NCBI GenBank assembly: GCA_965206395.1
Contig: CBDBJK010000035.1
Location: forward strand, 209,942-273,941
DNA from: CBDBJK01 sp965206395
Lineage (GTDB): Bacteria; Chloroflexota; Dehalococcoidia; Lucifugimonadales; CATOSD01
Reading direction: 5' to 3'
DNA: 64,000 bases
This document shows, one piece after another, positions 43,276 to 52,278 of this stretch. Each line of letters opens with the position of its first letter. The stretch's first letter is position 1. A program made the translations under genes and the position numbers. Below the pieces are notes generated by a model that made no database searches, was not told where the DNA came from, and was given only the letters and a program-made list of their open reading frames with translations.

Positions 43276-43312
43276 GTCAAAGTCCGCGAAACCCAATAGG
43301 GCCATCCGCTCC
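43276..43312 (-). other. Displaced 5' half of tRNA-Sec (att-like remnant)
   Basis: Minus strand reads GGAGCGGATGG, one base missing, CCCT, two changes, then TGGGTTTCGCGGACTT, and decays after the anticodon. It matches the 5' half of the intact tRNA-Sec at 40326-40423. Sixteen bases are identical: 43280-43295 and 40389-40404. It marks the far end of a 2.9-kb island that begins at the intact tRNA. Confidence 0.8.
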
Positions 43313-43342
43313 AAGGTTGCGCGCGGTAGGTAATCATAATAC

Positions 43343-43373
43343 GACGAGGGCGTCTCTAAAAGACGCCCTCGTC
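43343..43373. terminator. 13-bp hairpin downstream of thioredoxin
   Basis: GACGAGGGCGTCT (43343-43355) and its exact reverse complement (43361-43373), loop CTAAA. It lies about 60 bases past the thioredoxin stop. No clear T-run follows on the minus strand. Confidence 0.6.
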
Positions 43374-43434
43374 TGGTTGATGCCGTTTCATACAGCAGAC
43401 TAAACAGGGCCTCGTCTGACGTGGCCCGCAAGCC

Positions 43435-43761
43435 TTAGGCTAACGCTTCGTCCAATCGGCTCTTGAGAGCTGACTTGGGCACCGCGCCAACGACCTGACC
43501 AACAGGTTGCCCGCCTTTGAAGATCAACAGCGTGGGAATGCCCCTGATGCCGTAGCTCGTCGCGGTCTTGGGGTTGCTGTCTACGTCAACCTTCGTGAAC
43601 TTAACCTTGCCATCATACTCGTTTGCAAGGTCTTCAACGATAGGAGCTATCATCTTGCAAGGTGCGCACCAGTCTGCCCAAAAGTCTACTAGGACTGGGG
43701 TGTCAGAGTTTATAACCTCGGTTTCAAAAGTGTCGTCGGTAACATCCATGGGATGTGCCAT
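43435..43761 (-). CDS. trxA: Thioredoxin with WCAPC active site
   Basis: 108 residues, standard thioredoxin: FWADWCAPCKMIAPI (about 27-41), cis-Pro loop GIRGIPTLLIF and GAVPKSALKSRLDEAL at the end. The active-site glycine is replaced by Ala (CAPC instead of CGPC), a variant found in some bacterial thioredoxins that may alter redox potential. ATG 43761 has GGAGGA upstream. It is cytoplasmic and reduces disulfides using thioredoxin reductase, not encoded here. It stands alone, directly outside the tRNA-Sec island. Confidence 0.93.
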   Translation of the reverse strand: MAHPMDVTDDTFETEVINSDTPVLVDFWADWCAPCKMIAPIVEDLANEYDGKVKFTKVDVDSNPKTATSYGIRGIPTLLIFKGGQPVGQVVGAVPKSALKSRLDEALA

Positions 43762-43933
43762 CTATTTCCTCCATTGCCTTGAATCAGTGAGTAATGTTCC
43801 TACTATTAAGATGCGGAACTTGTTTGTTAGATTCTACCATACCACATCAAGGCAGCGCTCAATTGTATGTGCTGTTACTCGCCGTGTGATGTGTGGTGTC
43901 TTGCTGAAGGACAATTGCGCGGTTGTTCTTTCA

Positions 43934-44533
43934 TTACCTGATTATGACGAAGTCGGCTATGATGCCGTCAACTTCATTCCACCAAAGAGTGTGCAGTTTC
44001 AATCCCTTAGGGACATCGAACACCATCCAGCCGCCAACCTGCGTATTCCGTTGAAGTTCCACCTTCCCCCAAAGGAACGGCACGAAATTTCCTTCCTCCG
44101 AGTCCGCGGTATCGATCACGTCCGCAACCTCGAAGATGTCCACCGCTTCTATTCTACGGGTTCGTCGGTCTCCTAGCTCGGCAGCCGAAGGGTCTACGAG
44201 CAGAGGTATTATGGTGCTGGTTCTGTTGACGAGCGTAATGTTGACTACGGCGAGCTGCCGATTTGACGCGATGGGACGAAGCAAACGGTGGCGTCCCTCA
44301 AAATCGACGAATGCCACCTTTTCCACCGCTTCGGGCTTCGAGGCGTGAATCTCCAGGCTTCTGCCAGTGTAGCTAATCGAGCCAGTGTTGTTGCTTCCAC
44401 CACATGCCGCCAGTATGCTGAGCATCGTAAGCACAAGTGCGACGACTAGAGGTCTTGGGCATTTGCGAGCGTATGCCAGGAGGCTCCCGGATGGGATTTG
44501 CTGGTTAATCAAGGTGTTTGGAGTTACTTTCAT
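43934..44533 (-). CDS. Putative lipoprotein of unknown function
   Basis: 199 residues. A basic n-region (YARKCPRP), hydrophobic core (LVVALVLTMLSI) and lipobox LAAC at about 41-44 predict a lipoprotein. The rest is beta-rich: VNITLVNRTSTIIPLLVD, then HLLRP and WGKVELQRNTQVGGWMVFDVP. The last pattern is that of DUF4352-like immunoglobulin-fold lipoproteins with a conserved G-W-VFDVP. Function unknown. It lies 10 bp beyond the cysteine desulfurase gene on the same strand. Confidence 0.78.
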   Translation of the reverse strand: MKVTPNTLINQQIPSGSLLAYARKCPRPLVVALVLTMLSILAACGGSNNTGSISYTGRSLEIHASKPEAVEKVAFVDFEGRHRLLRPIASNRQLAVVNITLVNRTSTIIPLLVDPSAAELGDRRTRRIEAVDIFEVADVIDTADSEEGNFVPFLWGKVELQRNTQVGGWMVFDVPKGLKLHTLWWNEVDGIIADFVIIR

Positions 44534-44543
44534 AAATTAAGGT

Positions 44544-45743
44544 TTATGTTGATTCTGCCATTGAAAGCGAGGGCATAGCCCTTAGCTTTTCTACCAAACC
44601 CGGCAGCACCGAGAGCAGATAGTCAACATCCTCTTCTGTATTGTCTCGACCTAGTGTAATACGCAAACTACCCTGCGCCAGATTTGCAGGTCGCCCGATA
44701 GCCAACAGCACATGCGACGGTTCCAGAGAGGCCGACGAGCACGCGCTGCCGCTTGAGGCGCAAATGCCAGCGAAATCCAGGCTCAACAGTATTGGCTCAC
44801 CCTCTACGGCCTCGAAGGAGATGTTGACGTTGTTGGGCAATCTTAGCGTCGGATGCCCGTTCAGGTATGCTCTTTCGACAGATTTCTGGATGCCATCTAT
44901 TAACTTGTCCTTGAGGTAGCCGCAGTGCGCGGACGTAGCCTCGCGCTCCTCGGATGCGAGTCGGAGCGCTTCTGCCATTCCCACGATGAGTGGTACGTTC
45001 TCGGTGCCTGAGCGCCGTTGACGCTCCTGACCACCGCCCAATTGCTGCGACTCGAAAGGAGTCCCTCGTTTGATGTATAGTACGCCGACTCCCTTTGGGC
45101 CGTAAAATTTGTGACCGGAAAGACTTAACAGGTCTACGCCAAGTGACTTCACGTTCAGGTCGAGGAATCCGGCAGCTTGGACTGCGTCCGTATGTACCAC
45201 GATGGTCTGGTTCCTGCGTTGAGCTTCCTCTTTGACCAGGCGAGAAATCTCAGGCAAAGGCTCGATAGTGCCAATCTCGTTGTTCGCGAGCATGACGCTG
45301 ACGAGGATGGTCTTGTCCGTGATTGCGCGAACAACGTCTTCAGGATCGACGAGGCCGTACTGGTCGACAGGAAGGTATGTTACATCGAACCCGAACTGCT
45401 CCAACTGGTGGCAGGTATGCATCACCGCATGATGCTCGATGCTGGTTGTGATGATATGGTTGCCCAGATGACGCAAGGCAAAGGCGACGCCCTTTAGCGC
45501 CGCGTTATCAGACTCAGTGCCTCCACTAGTGAACACAATCTCGCTCATGCGGCCGCCAAGGATGCGGGCTATTGTGTCACGAGCGTCGTCCACAGCCTTA
45601 TGCGCTTCTTGAGCAAGCGTATATATGCTGGAAGGATTGCCGAAACTATCGCTAAAATAGGGCAGCATTGCCTCCAGGGCTTCTCTGCGCACCGGAGTGG
45701 TTGCAGAGTGGTCCATGTAAATTATCTTGCCGCTTGTGGACAT
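44544..45743 (-). CDS. Cysteine desulfurase (NifS/IscS group)
   Basis: About 399 residues from ATG 45743, with AGAGG upstream; a longer open frame exists. PLP enzyme removing sulfur from Cys as persulfide. Blocks: YMDHSATTPVRREAL at the start, PLP lysine in LSGHKFYGPKGVG, and a short catalytic loop SSGSACSS with the reactive Cys, the NifS type. It supplies Fe-S assembly; a NifS-like enzyme could also provide selenium for selenophosphate in this Sec-using organism, though nothing here shows that. It follows the SpeD-SpeB gene by 69 bp after the latter's stop (same strand). Confidence 0.9.
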   Translation of the reverse strand: MSTSGKIIYMDHSATTPVRREALEAMLPYFSDSFGNPSSIYTLAQEAHKAVDDARDTIARILGGRMSEIVFTSGGTESDNAALKGVAFALRHLGNHIITTSIEHHAVMHTCHQLEQFGFDVTYLPVDQYGLVDPEDVVRAITDKTILVSVMLANNEIGTIEPLPEISRLVKEEAQRRNQTIVVHTDAVQAAGFLDLNVKSLGVDLLSLSGHKFYGPKGVGVLYIKRGTPFESQQLGGGQERQRRSGTENVPLIVGMAEALRLASEEREATSAHCGYLKDKLIDGIQKSVERAYLNGHPTLRLPNNVNISFEAVEGEPILLSLDFAGICASSGSACSSASLEPSHVLLAIGRPANLAQGSLRITLGRDNTEEDVDYLLSVLPGLVEKLRAMPSLSMAEST

Positions 45744-45856
45744 GAACTCCATCCTCTTTTTTTCGAGATTCAATTTGTACGGAATCATTTAGCCTGTCTT
45801 GAATACCTGATGTCTATTCTATCACGGACGCATTTGCAGGATAAAGTCAAAGCCAT

Positions 45857-47179
45857 TTAACCAGTCGCGTATCCGATGAGCTTGTACGCGAGCTTGGCAG
45901 CGGTGAAAGCACAGGATTCAGGCCCCTCCCCAGGGCTAAGCTCGCTAATGTCGAACCCTACGATATTCCTATTCTCGCCTACTGCCCTGAGCAGCGCTGT
46001 GACCTCGTTCCAGGACATACCTCCTGGTTCAGGGGTGCCGACTGCTGCCATTATCGACGGGTCGAATGCGTCCAGGTCGATGCTGACATACACATGTGTC
46101 GAAAGGGCCTCAATCGCCGCGTCCACGATCTGCGGTAGGTCGTAGGGCGATGGTGGCCAGAAGAAAACAGGAATCTGTGCCTCTTTCTTAAAGCTCATTT
46201 CCTCTGCGCTCAAGCTCCGAACGCCAACCTGAACAATGGAGCAAACCTCGCAAATTCGCCGGGCTACCGAGGCGTGGCCCCAATTCGTGCCCTGGTATTC
46301 GTTCCGCAGGTCGGCGTGGGCGTCCAGGTATAGCACAGATAGGTCTGGATAGACTTGAGCCATCGCCTGCATCGCCCCGATTGCGATGGTATGCTCGCCT
46401 CCAAGCAGCGCAACCAGCTTGTCCTGAGCCACGACTGAAGAAACGGCGCGACGCACTCGCTCGACCATCGCCTTGGGGCCGCTAACGTCAGGGACGATTT
46501 CAGGCGTGGTATGAATGCCAACGAGCGAGATATCCCTGTCAAGCTCGATGTCGTAGTCTTCCAAATGCCTTGAAGCGTTAATAATCGCTCTGGGGCCGAG
46601 ACGAGCGCCGCTCTTGAATGAAGTGGTGCTGTCATATGGCACAGGGATTATGATTGTCTTTGCGTTGGAAAGGTCTGCTTCAGATGGAGGAGTGTCAAGG
46701 AAATTGTCCCAGTGAAGCGGCACACCGCCGATGGTATCCTCGCCTCTGACTGTCATCCCCCCCGACTCTGGGACCGGCATGAGATTTACTCGCTCGCGCA
46801 CCATGCCCTGATATGCTTCCCTGGGCGTGATGAATTCCAATCCACGCTCCAGCGTCCAGACGTTGACTTCCGGCAGAGAGAAGGTGGCCTTCACATCCTC
46901 AAGCGAGGCAGCCGGATCGAATTCCTTGCATGAGAAGATGTCAATGTTTACATACCCTCTGTCTGGAAACGTGTGTATGCTGATGTGGCTTTCCGCTATC
47001 AGCACAAACCCTGAGACACCCCAGTCGCCAGGCTTTTGCCCCTGATAGGTGTAGACCTGGGGCGGGACGATCTTGGTCATGCCGATGGCGTCAGGATATT
47101 CGTCCAAAAATTGGTGCACGAGGTCAACGTCTTTTAGCTTTTCAGGGTCGCCGCCGTATCCGTCAACTGCCAGATGCAA
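45857..47179 (-). CDS. Fused pyruvoyl AdoMetDC-like (SpeD) and agmatinase (SpeB) protein
   Basis: 440 residues from TTG 47179 with GGAGG nine bases upstream. Residues 1-125 match the small bacterial AdoMet decarboxylase: GVSGFVLIAESHISIHTFPD with self-cleavage between E63 and S64, which becomes the pyruvoyl group, plus H69 and C84, the same spacing as S63/H68/C83 of the Thermotoga enzyme. After a linker, residues 150-440 are a ureohydrolase: GGEHTIAIG (H263), LDAHADLRNEY (D286, H288, D290), GHASVARRI and SIDLDAFDPS (D368, D370), all manganese ligands. One chain thus holds two polyamine enzymes. SpeB makes putrescine from agmatine. If the SpeD part is a neofunctionalised arginine decarboxylase the chain would cover arginine to putrescine. 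Confidence 0.9.
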   Translation of the reverse strand: MHLAVDGYGGDPEKLKDVDLVHQFLDEYPDAIGMTKIVPPQVYTYQGQKPGDWGVSGFVLIAESHISIHTFPDRGYVNIDIFSCKEFDPAASLEDVKATFSLPEVNVWTLERGLEFITPREAYQGMVRERVNLMPVPESGGMTVRGEDTIGGVPLHWDNFLDTPPSEADLSNAKTIIIPVPYDSTTSFKSGARLGPRAIINASRHLEDYDIELDRDISLVGIHTTPEIVPDVSGPKAMVERVRRAVSSVVAQDKLVALLGGEHTIAIGAMQAMAQVYPDLSVLYLDAHADLRNEYQGTNWGHASVARRICEVCSIVQVGVRSLSAEEMSFKKEAQIPVFFWPPSPYDLPQIVDAAIEALSTHVYVSIDLDAFDPSIMAAVGTPEPGGMSWNEVTALLRAVGENRNIVGFDISELSPGEGPESCAFTAAKLAYKLIGYATG

Positions 47180-47641
47180 GTGAATTATCCTCCAGAATGC
47201 TCTGCCTTTTCAAGTTTGTTACTGCGCACTTGAGAAATAATCATGATCATTGGTCACGATTCCTAGATATATCATAACAAGTCGATGTACAGTTCTCACA
47301 GCCAGATTATGGCTTGCTCACTATTAGCTACGCCGACTATGATGGGCGAGCAAGTGGTTCGGAAATGTAAGTCTGACTGGTATCGGCGAAGGAGATTTTC
47401 CATGCTAACCAATAGTTCACAGCATGAAAATCAGGCCTGTCAATACCTGATTAATTATGGTAACACCCTTGTCATGTTCGCACAATGCTTGATAGGCGAT
47501 ACCAGCATGGTATAGAATCCTGAAGCCGAGTCAAACGGAAAGCTTATGGAAAAAACCTGTTTGGAAGTTCTATCGTAATAGGTTGTAGTTAAGCGGGAGC
47601 ACCAGCTAGAATTCCGCTGGCCCCAGGTATTTGGATGCAGC
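47180..47641. other. 462-bp divergent intergenic region
   Basis: Lies between the SpeD-SpeB start and the ABC operon. Apart from the promoter at 47489-47518 I see no gene, RNA or repeat; the short open frames lack ribosome sites and family features. Confidence 0.6.
47489..47518 (+). promoter_or_regulatory. Promoter of the GldA-type ABC operon
   Basis: TTGATA (47489-47494), 18-base spacer, TAGAAT (47513-47518), a layout like that before coaE. The leader is about 115 bases. Confidence 0.55.
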
Positions 47642-48595
47642 ATGATTGAGTTAGACAAGATAACAAAATACTACGGCAATTTCCCTGCTATTACAGACAT
47701 CTCCTTCAGAGTTGAGAAGGGGGAGATTCTGGGATTTCTAGGCCCGAACGGAGCGGGTAAGTCTACGATGATGAAGATCATCACAGGCTTTTTGCCTCCA
47801 ACCAGCGGCAGAGTGGCTGTGGCAGGCTATGACCTTGCGACGGATTCGGTGGAAGCGCGACGTCACATCGGCTACCTGCCTGAGAACGTGCCTCTGTATA
47901 CCGACATGACCATCGACGATTATCTGGGGTTCATGGGCAAAATTCGCGGGATGTCTCGAGATTACATCCGCAAGCGCATCAGCGACGTGATCGGAATCTG
48001 CCACTTGGAAGATTACAAGTCTACGCTCATAGGCAAGCTGTCGAAGGGCTTCAGGCAGCGTCTTGGCATAGCGCAATCGATCCTGCACGAGCCGGATGTA
48101 CTTGTTCTGGACGAGCCTACAATCGGCATCGACCCGGTTCAGGTTGTGGAAACCCGCCAGCTTATCAAAGACCTGGCCGGGGAGCATACTGTGATAATCA
48201 GCACCCACATACTGCCCGAAGTCAGCATGATCTGCGAGCGAGTCATAATCATACACGAGGGTCAGATAGTCGCGATGGACAAGCCCGAAAACCTCAGCGC
48301 ACGGCTCAGCGGAACTGAACACGTAGAGCTAGACGTGAAAGGCCCGCAGAAGGACGTGTCGCGCGCCCTGAGCGCCGTTGATGGCGTCAACGAGGTTGCG
48401 ATAACTGTATCGCTAGGCAGGGGCTTGTTCAGCTACATCGTTAGAGCAAACCCGGGAACGGAATTAAGAGGCCAACTCGCTTCGACCGTTGTCGGCGGAG
48501 GATGGGACTTGATGAGACTTCAGTCTATTGGCATGAGCCTTGAGGAAATTTTCCTGCGACTGACCACTACCGAAGAAGGGGAGTCAGCGACGTGA
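47642..48595 (+). CDS. ABC transporter ATP-binding protein, GldA-like
   Basis: 317 residues. Walker A GPNGAGKS (about 36-43), Q-loop GYLPENVPLY, signature LSKGFRQRLGIAQ, Walker B VLVLDEPTIGIDP, switch His in ISTHILPEV. The GFRQR and PENVPLY forms are those of GldA/NatA-like exporters of the ABC-2 class. A C-terminal domain of about 90 residues follows the nucleotide-binding domain. It overlaps the permease gene by four bases (ATP-binding TGA / permease GTGAG). Energises the membrane complex encoded by the next two genes. Confidence 0.92.
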   Translation: MIELDKITKYYGNFPAITDISFRVEKGEILGFLGPNGAGKSTMMKIITGFLPPTSGRVAVAGYDLATDSVEARRHIGYLPENVPLYTDMTIDDYLGFMGKIRGMSRDYIRKRISDVIGICHLEDYKSTLIGKLSKGFRQRLGIAQSILHEPDVLVLDEPTIGIDPVQVVETRQLIKDLAGEHTVIISTHILPEVSMICERVIIIHEGQIVAMDKPENLSARLSGTEHVELDVKGPQKDVSRALSAVDGVNEVAITVSLGRGLFSYIVRANPGTELRGQLASTVVGGGWDLMRLQSIGMSLEEIFLRLTTTEEGESAT

Positions 48596-49305
48596 GGAAC
48601 ACATTCGCGATAGCCTGGAAAGAGGGAAAGCTTTACTTCTCTACTCCGGCAGCGTACATAGTCGGAGCCATGTTCCTGGTGCTTACCGGCATCTTCTTCG
48701 TTGATGCGGTGACACTTCCGTTCGCGGAGGCCAGCGTACGCACCCTGGTTTCGCGCTCCAGCTTTCTTCTGATTTTCTTGTCTCCGCTCCTTACGATGCG
48801 TCTGCTGGCAGAGGAACAAAAACTGGGGACGCTTGAGCTTCTTCTTACAGCGCCTGTGCGAGACTGGGAAGTGGTTATGGGCAAATACATAGCCAGCTTC
48901 GTCATGATGATAGCGATGTTGGCGCTAACCTCGTATTACGTGATATTACTCTACTGGTTCGGCTCACCCGATTCCGGTCCGATGTTTAGCGCCTTCTTGG
49001 GGTTGATTCTGTATGGCGCAGCCGCGCTCGCGGTGGGTCTTATGGCATCTTCTCTTTCTGGCAACCAGATTGTCTCAGCGGTGGTTGGCATAGCAGTGCT
49101 GCTAACGCTTTCCTTTGTCGACCAGATAGGCGACATCGTGTCAGGCGTGGCCGCACAAGTATTAGACGGACTGTCCATGAACGCCCACTTCCTGGACTTC
49201 ACCAGGGGTATCGTCGATACCAGTCACGTCGTCTACTACATTAGCATCACAGCAGTGTTCTTGTTCCTGGCAGTCCGATCTCTAGAAACACGAAGGTGGC
49301 GATAA
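48592..49305 (+). CDS. ABC-2 type permease, GldF-like
   Basis: 237 residues with six hydrophobic segments. ABC-2 marks: WKEGKLYFSTPAAYIV near the N-terminus, SPLLTMRLLAEEQKLGTLELL (LLT-R..-EE---GT-ELL), then AALAVGLMASSLSGNQIVSA. Starts at GTG 48592 overlapping the ATPase gene. It forms the membrane channel with the GldA-like ATPase. Ends within the first codons of the GldG-like gene (10-bp overlap). Confidence 0.9.
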   Translation: MRNTFAIAWKEGKLYFSTPAAYIVGAMFLVLTGIFFVDAVTLPFAEASVRTLVSRSSFLLIFLSPLLTMRLLAEEQKLGTLELLLTAPVRDWEVVMGKYIASFVMMIAMLALTSYYVILLYWFGSPDSGPMFSAFLGLILYGAAALAVGLMASSLSGNQIVSAVVGIAVLLTLSFVDQIGDIVSGVAAQVLDGLSMNAHFLDFTRGIVDTSHVVYYISITAVFLFLAVRSLETRRWR

Positions 49306-50957
49306 CTGTGGATAGACCCAGCAGCGACAGCTTTCTTGATGTTCTGATCTCCTCCGTCCGCTCCGCCGGATTCTGGAGCGCAATAGCGGCCATTGTAGGC
49401 GTGATTGCATTTGTTGGCGGTGGAATCCTTTACCTTACCATAGACGAGATTAGCGATTTTTCGATCACTGTTCTTGTTATTGGCCTGGCTCTGCTAGTGT
49501 TGGCTCTTGTGTTGTCTCCGAGAGCCGTAGCCATGTTCCTGGTTGGTAGGCAAGGTAGATACGGCTCAAATGTCATAGTTATGACTGCGGCCTTCTTTGT
49601 CATCATCATCTTGGCAAACTTCCTGGTCTTCCGCTCTCCAAGCCGTATTGATGTCACCGCGACAAGGGTGTTCACGTTAGCACCACAGACTGTTCAGGTC
49701 CTTGAGGAGCTTGACACGACAGTAAGAGCAAGCGCATTTTTCATTCCCGGCAGGGCTAGCTCGTCGGCCACGCAGCAGCAGGCTGAGGACCTGCTTAACG
49801 AGTTCGCAAGACGCAGCAACAACTTTAACTACCGCTTTGTAGACCCGGAACTAAGAAGGTCTGTCGCCGAACAGTTCAATGTCACCAGCTACCCGACAAT
49901 TGTGTTCGAAGATGTAGTGCGGGGCACTCAGCAGCCTGTTTCCTCTTTTACGGAGCAGGGGTTCGTCACCGGAATATTGGTTTCCACAGGAATTGAACAG
50001 AAGAGGATCTACTTCCTGACTGGTCATCAGGAGGCTGCCATGACCAGGGATATTGCTAGCGGAGACGTTGAAGACGAGGGTTTTGACCACGCGCTGCTAG
50101 GAATGCAGCGCGATAATTACATCACTCAGTCACTAAACCTGACGCAGTTCGGGCGGGTTCCCGATGATGCCGCCGTTCTGGTTATCGCGGGACCAAAGCA
50201 GGATATTGACGACTCAGAGATAGCGGCGATTACTGAATACATAATCGGCGGCGGTAGGCTTGTGGCGTTGTTTGACCCCGACACCCCTGAATCGTTTGTT
50301 AACCTGCTCGCTAAATGGGGCGTCACCCTTGGCGGATACAGTATCGCCGACGCTGTAAGCAATGTTGGCGGGGAGGAGCTAACGCCCCTTATCCAGAAAG
50401 CCAATGGTCAGTATATTCCCAATAGCGCAGGCATAGGGATTGCAGACCAGATAGACGTCACCTTTTTCCCTGGGGTGACATCGATAGACGTGATTGTGTC
50501 GTTGGAGGACTTGCCTCCGCAAATAGCAGTAATACCACTAGCCATCACAACCCCGGCGAGCTGGCTGGAGACCGATCCGGAGAATGTCGGCTTCGACGTG
50601 GCCGAAGATGCCCTTGGCCCCTTCACTCTGGCTGCCGTCATCCAGGCGCGTGGCACCATCGATCTGGACCCTAGAGACGCCGCCGGTTTTCCTGAGGCCA
50701 AGCTTGTGATATTTGGAGATTCTGACTTTGCCAGGAACAGATTCTTCTTCAGCAGCGACAACGCCGATTTGCTTCTCAACTCCGTCAACTGGCTGGCAGA
50801 CGATTACGAGCTAATCTCGATTCGACCGAAACTCCTCCCTTACCGCGAGCTTGTTCTCAATTCACGTGAGCGGGATTTCATCAAGTGGTCAAGCTGGTTC
50901 TTTCCTCCGGCAGTCATGATGTTACTTGGGGGCTTAGTCTGGTGGAGAAGGCGTTAA
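49296..50957 (+). CDS. GldG-like auxiliary protein of ABC exporter
   Basis: 553 residues. Three to four membrane segments at the N-terminus, then an extracytoplasmic domain with SRIDVTATRVFTLAPQTVQVLEEL, the usual GldG opening. It has a thioredoxin-like patch and, later, a GATase-like fold (VLVIAGPKQDIDDSEIAAI, GGRLVALFDPD). One last TM segment (WFFPPAVMMLLGGLVWW) ends in RRR. GTG start 49296 overlaps the permease gene. In Bacteroidota GldAFG serve gliding; in other phyla they are uncharacterised exporters, likely here. Confidence 0.88.
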   Translation: MAITVDRPSSDSFLDVLISSVRSAGFWSAIAAIVGVIAFVGGGILYLTIDEISDFSITVLVIGLALLVLALVLSPRAVAMFLVGRQGRYGSNVIVMTAAFFVIIILANFLVFRSPSRIDVTATRVFTLAPQTVQVLEELDTTVRASAFFIPGRASSSATQQQAEDLLNEFARRSNNFNYRFVDPELRRSVAEQFNVTSYPTIVFEDVVRGTQQPVSSFTEQGFVTGILVSTGIEQKRIYFLTGHQEAAMTRDIASGDVEDEGFDHALLGMQRDNYITQSLNLTQFGRVPDDAAVLVIAGPKQDIDDSEIAAITEYIIGGGRLVALFDPDTPESFVNLLAKWGVTLGGYSIADAVSNVGGEELTPLIQKANGQYIPNSAGIGIADQIDVTFFPGVTSIDVIVSLEDLPPQIAVIPLAITTPASWLETDPENVGFDVAEDALGPFTLAAVIQARGTIDLDPRDAAGFPEAKLVIFGDSDFARNRFFFSSDNADLLLNSVNWLADDYELISIRPKLLPYRELVLNSRERDFIKWSSWFFPPAVMMLLGGLVWWRRR

Positions 50958-50975
50958 GGCAAGGGTGGTAGCAGC

Positions 50976-52052
50976 ATGAATTTGCGAGTGACTATTGTTC
51001 TGGTAGCCGTGGCGATTGTGGTAGGCGCAGTCGTTTACATCAACCCCTTCAAGGACACCCCAGAGTTTGAAGAGGATTCGCCCTGGTTCTTCCAGGTCGC
51101 CGAAGAAGACATCGAAACTATCGAAGTTGTCTTTCAAGGCGATTCCGTCAGGTTCGTAAAGGTGGACGTTAAACGGTACCTGTGGGAGTTCGAGGAACCA
51201 GCGGGAATCCCACCGAACCGTGATCGATGGGGCGGAATAACGTTGCTATTGAGCGGCCCCAGGACCGATAGAGACCTTTCAGACTCAATCGAGGGTAGTG
51301 TTACGCCCCAGAAGCAGATTATCGAAGACCCTGCAGAATATGGGTTGGACAATCCGACTACTATAGTCACGGTTGGTTTGACGCAAGATAGATTTCTTGA
51401 GTTTCGGCTGGGTGACACGACCACGAACGGCTTCAATCACTACGGCCAAATAAGCGGCTTTCCTCAGTTGTTCTTAATCGCGGACTCGTGGGGCGACGTA
51501 ATTGCGCGTCTTGTTACCGAGCCTCCCATACCAAGGTGGTACGAAGAGCGAGACCCTGAAAGCATCGTAGAAGTGAACATAACTTTAGGAGACACACGAG
51601 AAGAGGACACTCCTATTCTGCGATTCGAGAAGGAAGACGAAGGATGGTTCGTGAAAGACTCGCGCACTGATGAAGATGAGGAACCACTGGTTGTTGATGC
51701 CGAGTTTTGGGCTACCATTGTCCCCTTGCTTGGCAGGCCTTCAGGCATCAGTGTAGAACAGCATTCCGTCGATGATCTGGACTATACTCCCTGGGGCATC
51801 ATAGATGACTCCCCAGCCGTCGAATTGAGATTCTTTGGAGTGAGCGAGCGAGGGAGCGAATTTACCGATGGCATCACTTTTAAGATTGGCTCCAAAACTC
51901 CTGATGAACAAAGTTATTTTGCCCATCAGATTACTGATAACGTAATAAATCCTGTGCTCCTGATAGATGCCGATTGGGTTGAGACGCTGTTGGACCTCTT
52001 CGACGATGTTCCTTACGCAGATTCTGAATCTGCCGCCGCGCAAGGCAGCTAG
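50976..52052 (+). CDS. DUF4340 domain protein, ABC operon partner
   Basis: 358 residues with one N-terminal TM segment (VTIVLVAVAIVVGAVVYI) and a periplasmic region rich in Glu/Asp/Trp. Blocks such as WFFQVAEEDIETIEVVFQG, YGLDNPTTIVTVGL and EFRLGDTTTNG match DUF4340, which is commonly encoded directly after gldG-like genes. Probably assembles with the complex at the outer membrane-facing side or cell wall. Starts 18 bp after the GldG-like stop and ends the operon; the following 226 bp show no gene. Confidence 0.87.
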   Translation: MNLRVTIVLVAVAIVVGAVVYINPFKDTPEFEEDSPWFFQVAEEDIETIEVVFQGDSVRFVKVDVKRYLWEFEEPAGIPPNRDRWGGITLLLSGPRTDRDLSDSIEGSVTPQKQIIEDPAEYGLDNPTTIVTVGLTQDRFLEFRLGDTTTNGFNHYGQISGFPQLFLIADSWGDVIARLVTEPPIPRWYEERDPESIVEVNITLGDTREEDTPILRFEKEDEGWFVKDSRTDEDEEPLVVDAEFWATIVPLLGRPSGISVEQHSVDDLDYTPWGIIDDSPAVELRFFGVSERGSEFTDGITFKIGSKTPDEQSYFAHQITDNVINPVLLIDADWVETLLDLFDDVPYADSESAAAQGS

Positions 52053-52278
52053 CCAGTCTCATCCAAGCCCTCACTGCAAGCAACAGAAGATTCCCTTCTT
52101 CCCAACCACGGGGTTTTTCCTCTGGAGAAGAGTGGGTGGCGTTTGCAAGCATTCAATCTTCAGGGATATACTTTCCGGGAGTTCAAACATCCACATGAGC
52201 CGCAAATAACTTTGGCCTGCGGGGATTCCAACCCAATTTGACCTCGTTGTGGTAGCATCTGACCATCAGGAGATACTT

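Noticed and set aside
47285..47515. Short plus-strand frame before the ABC operon
   Set aside because: No ribosome site, odd composition, overlaps the promoter of the operon.
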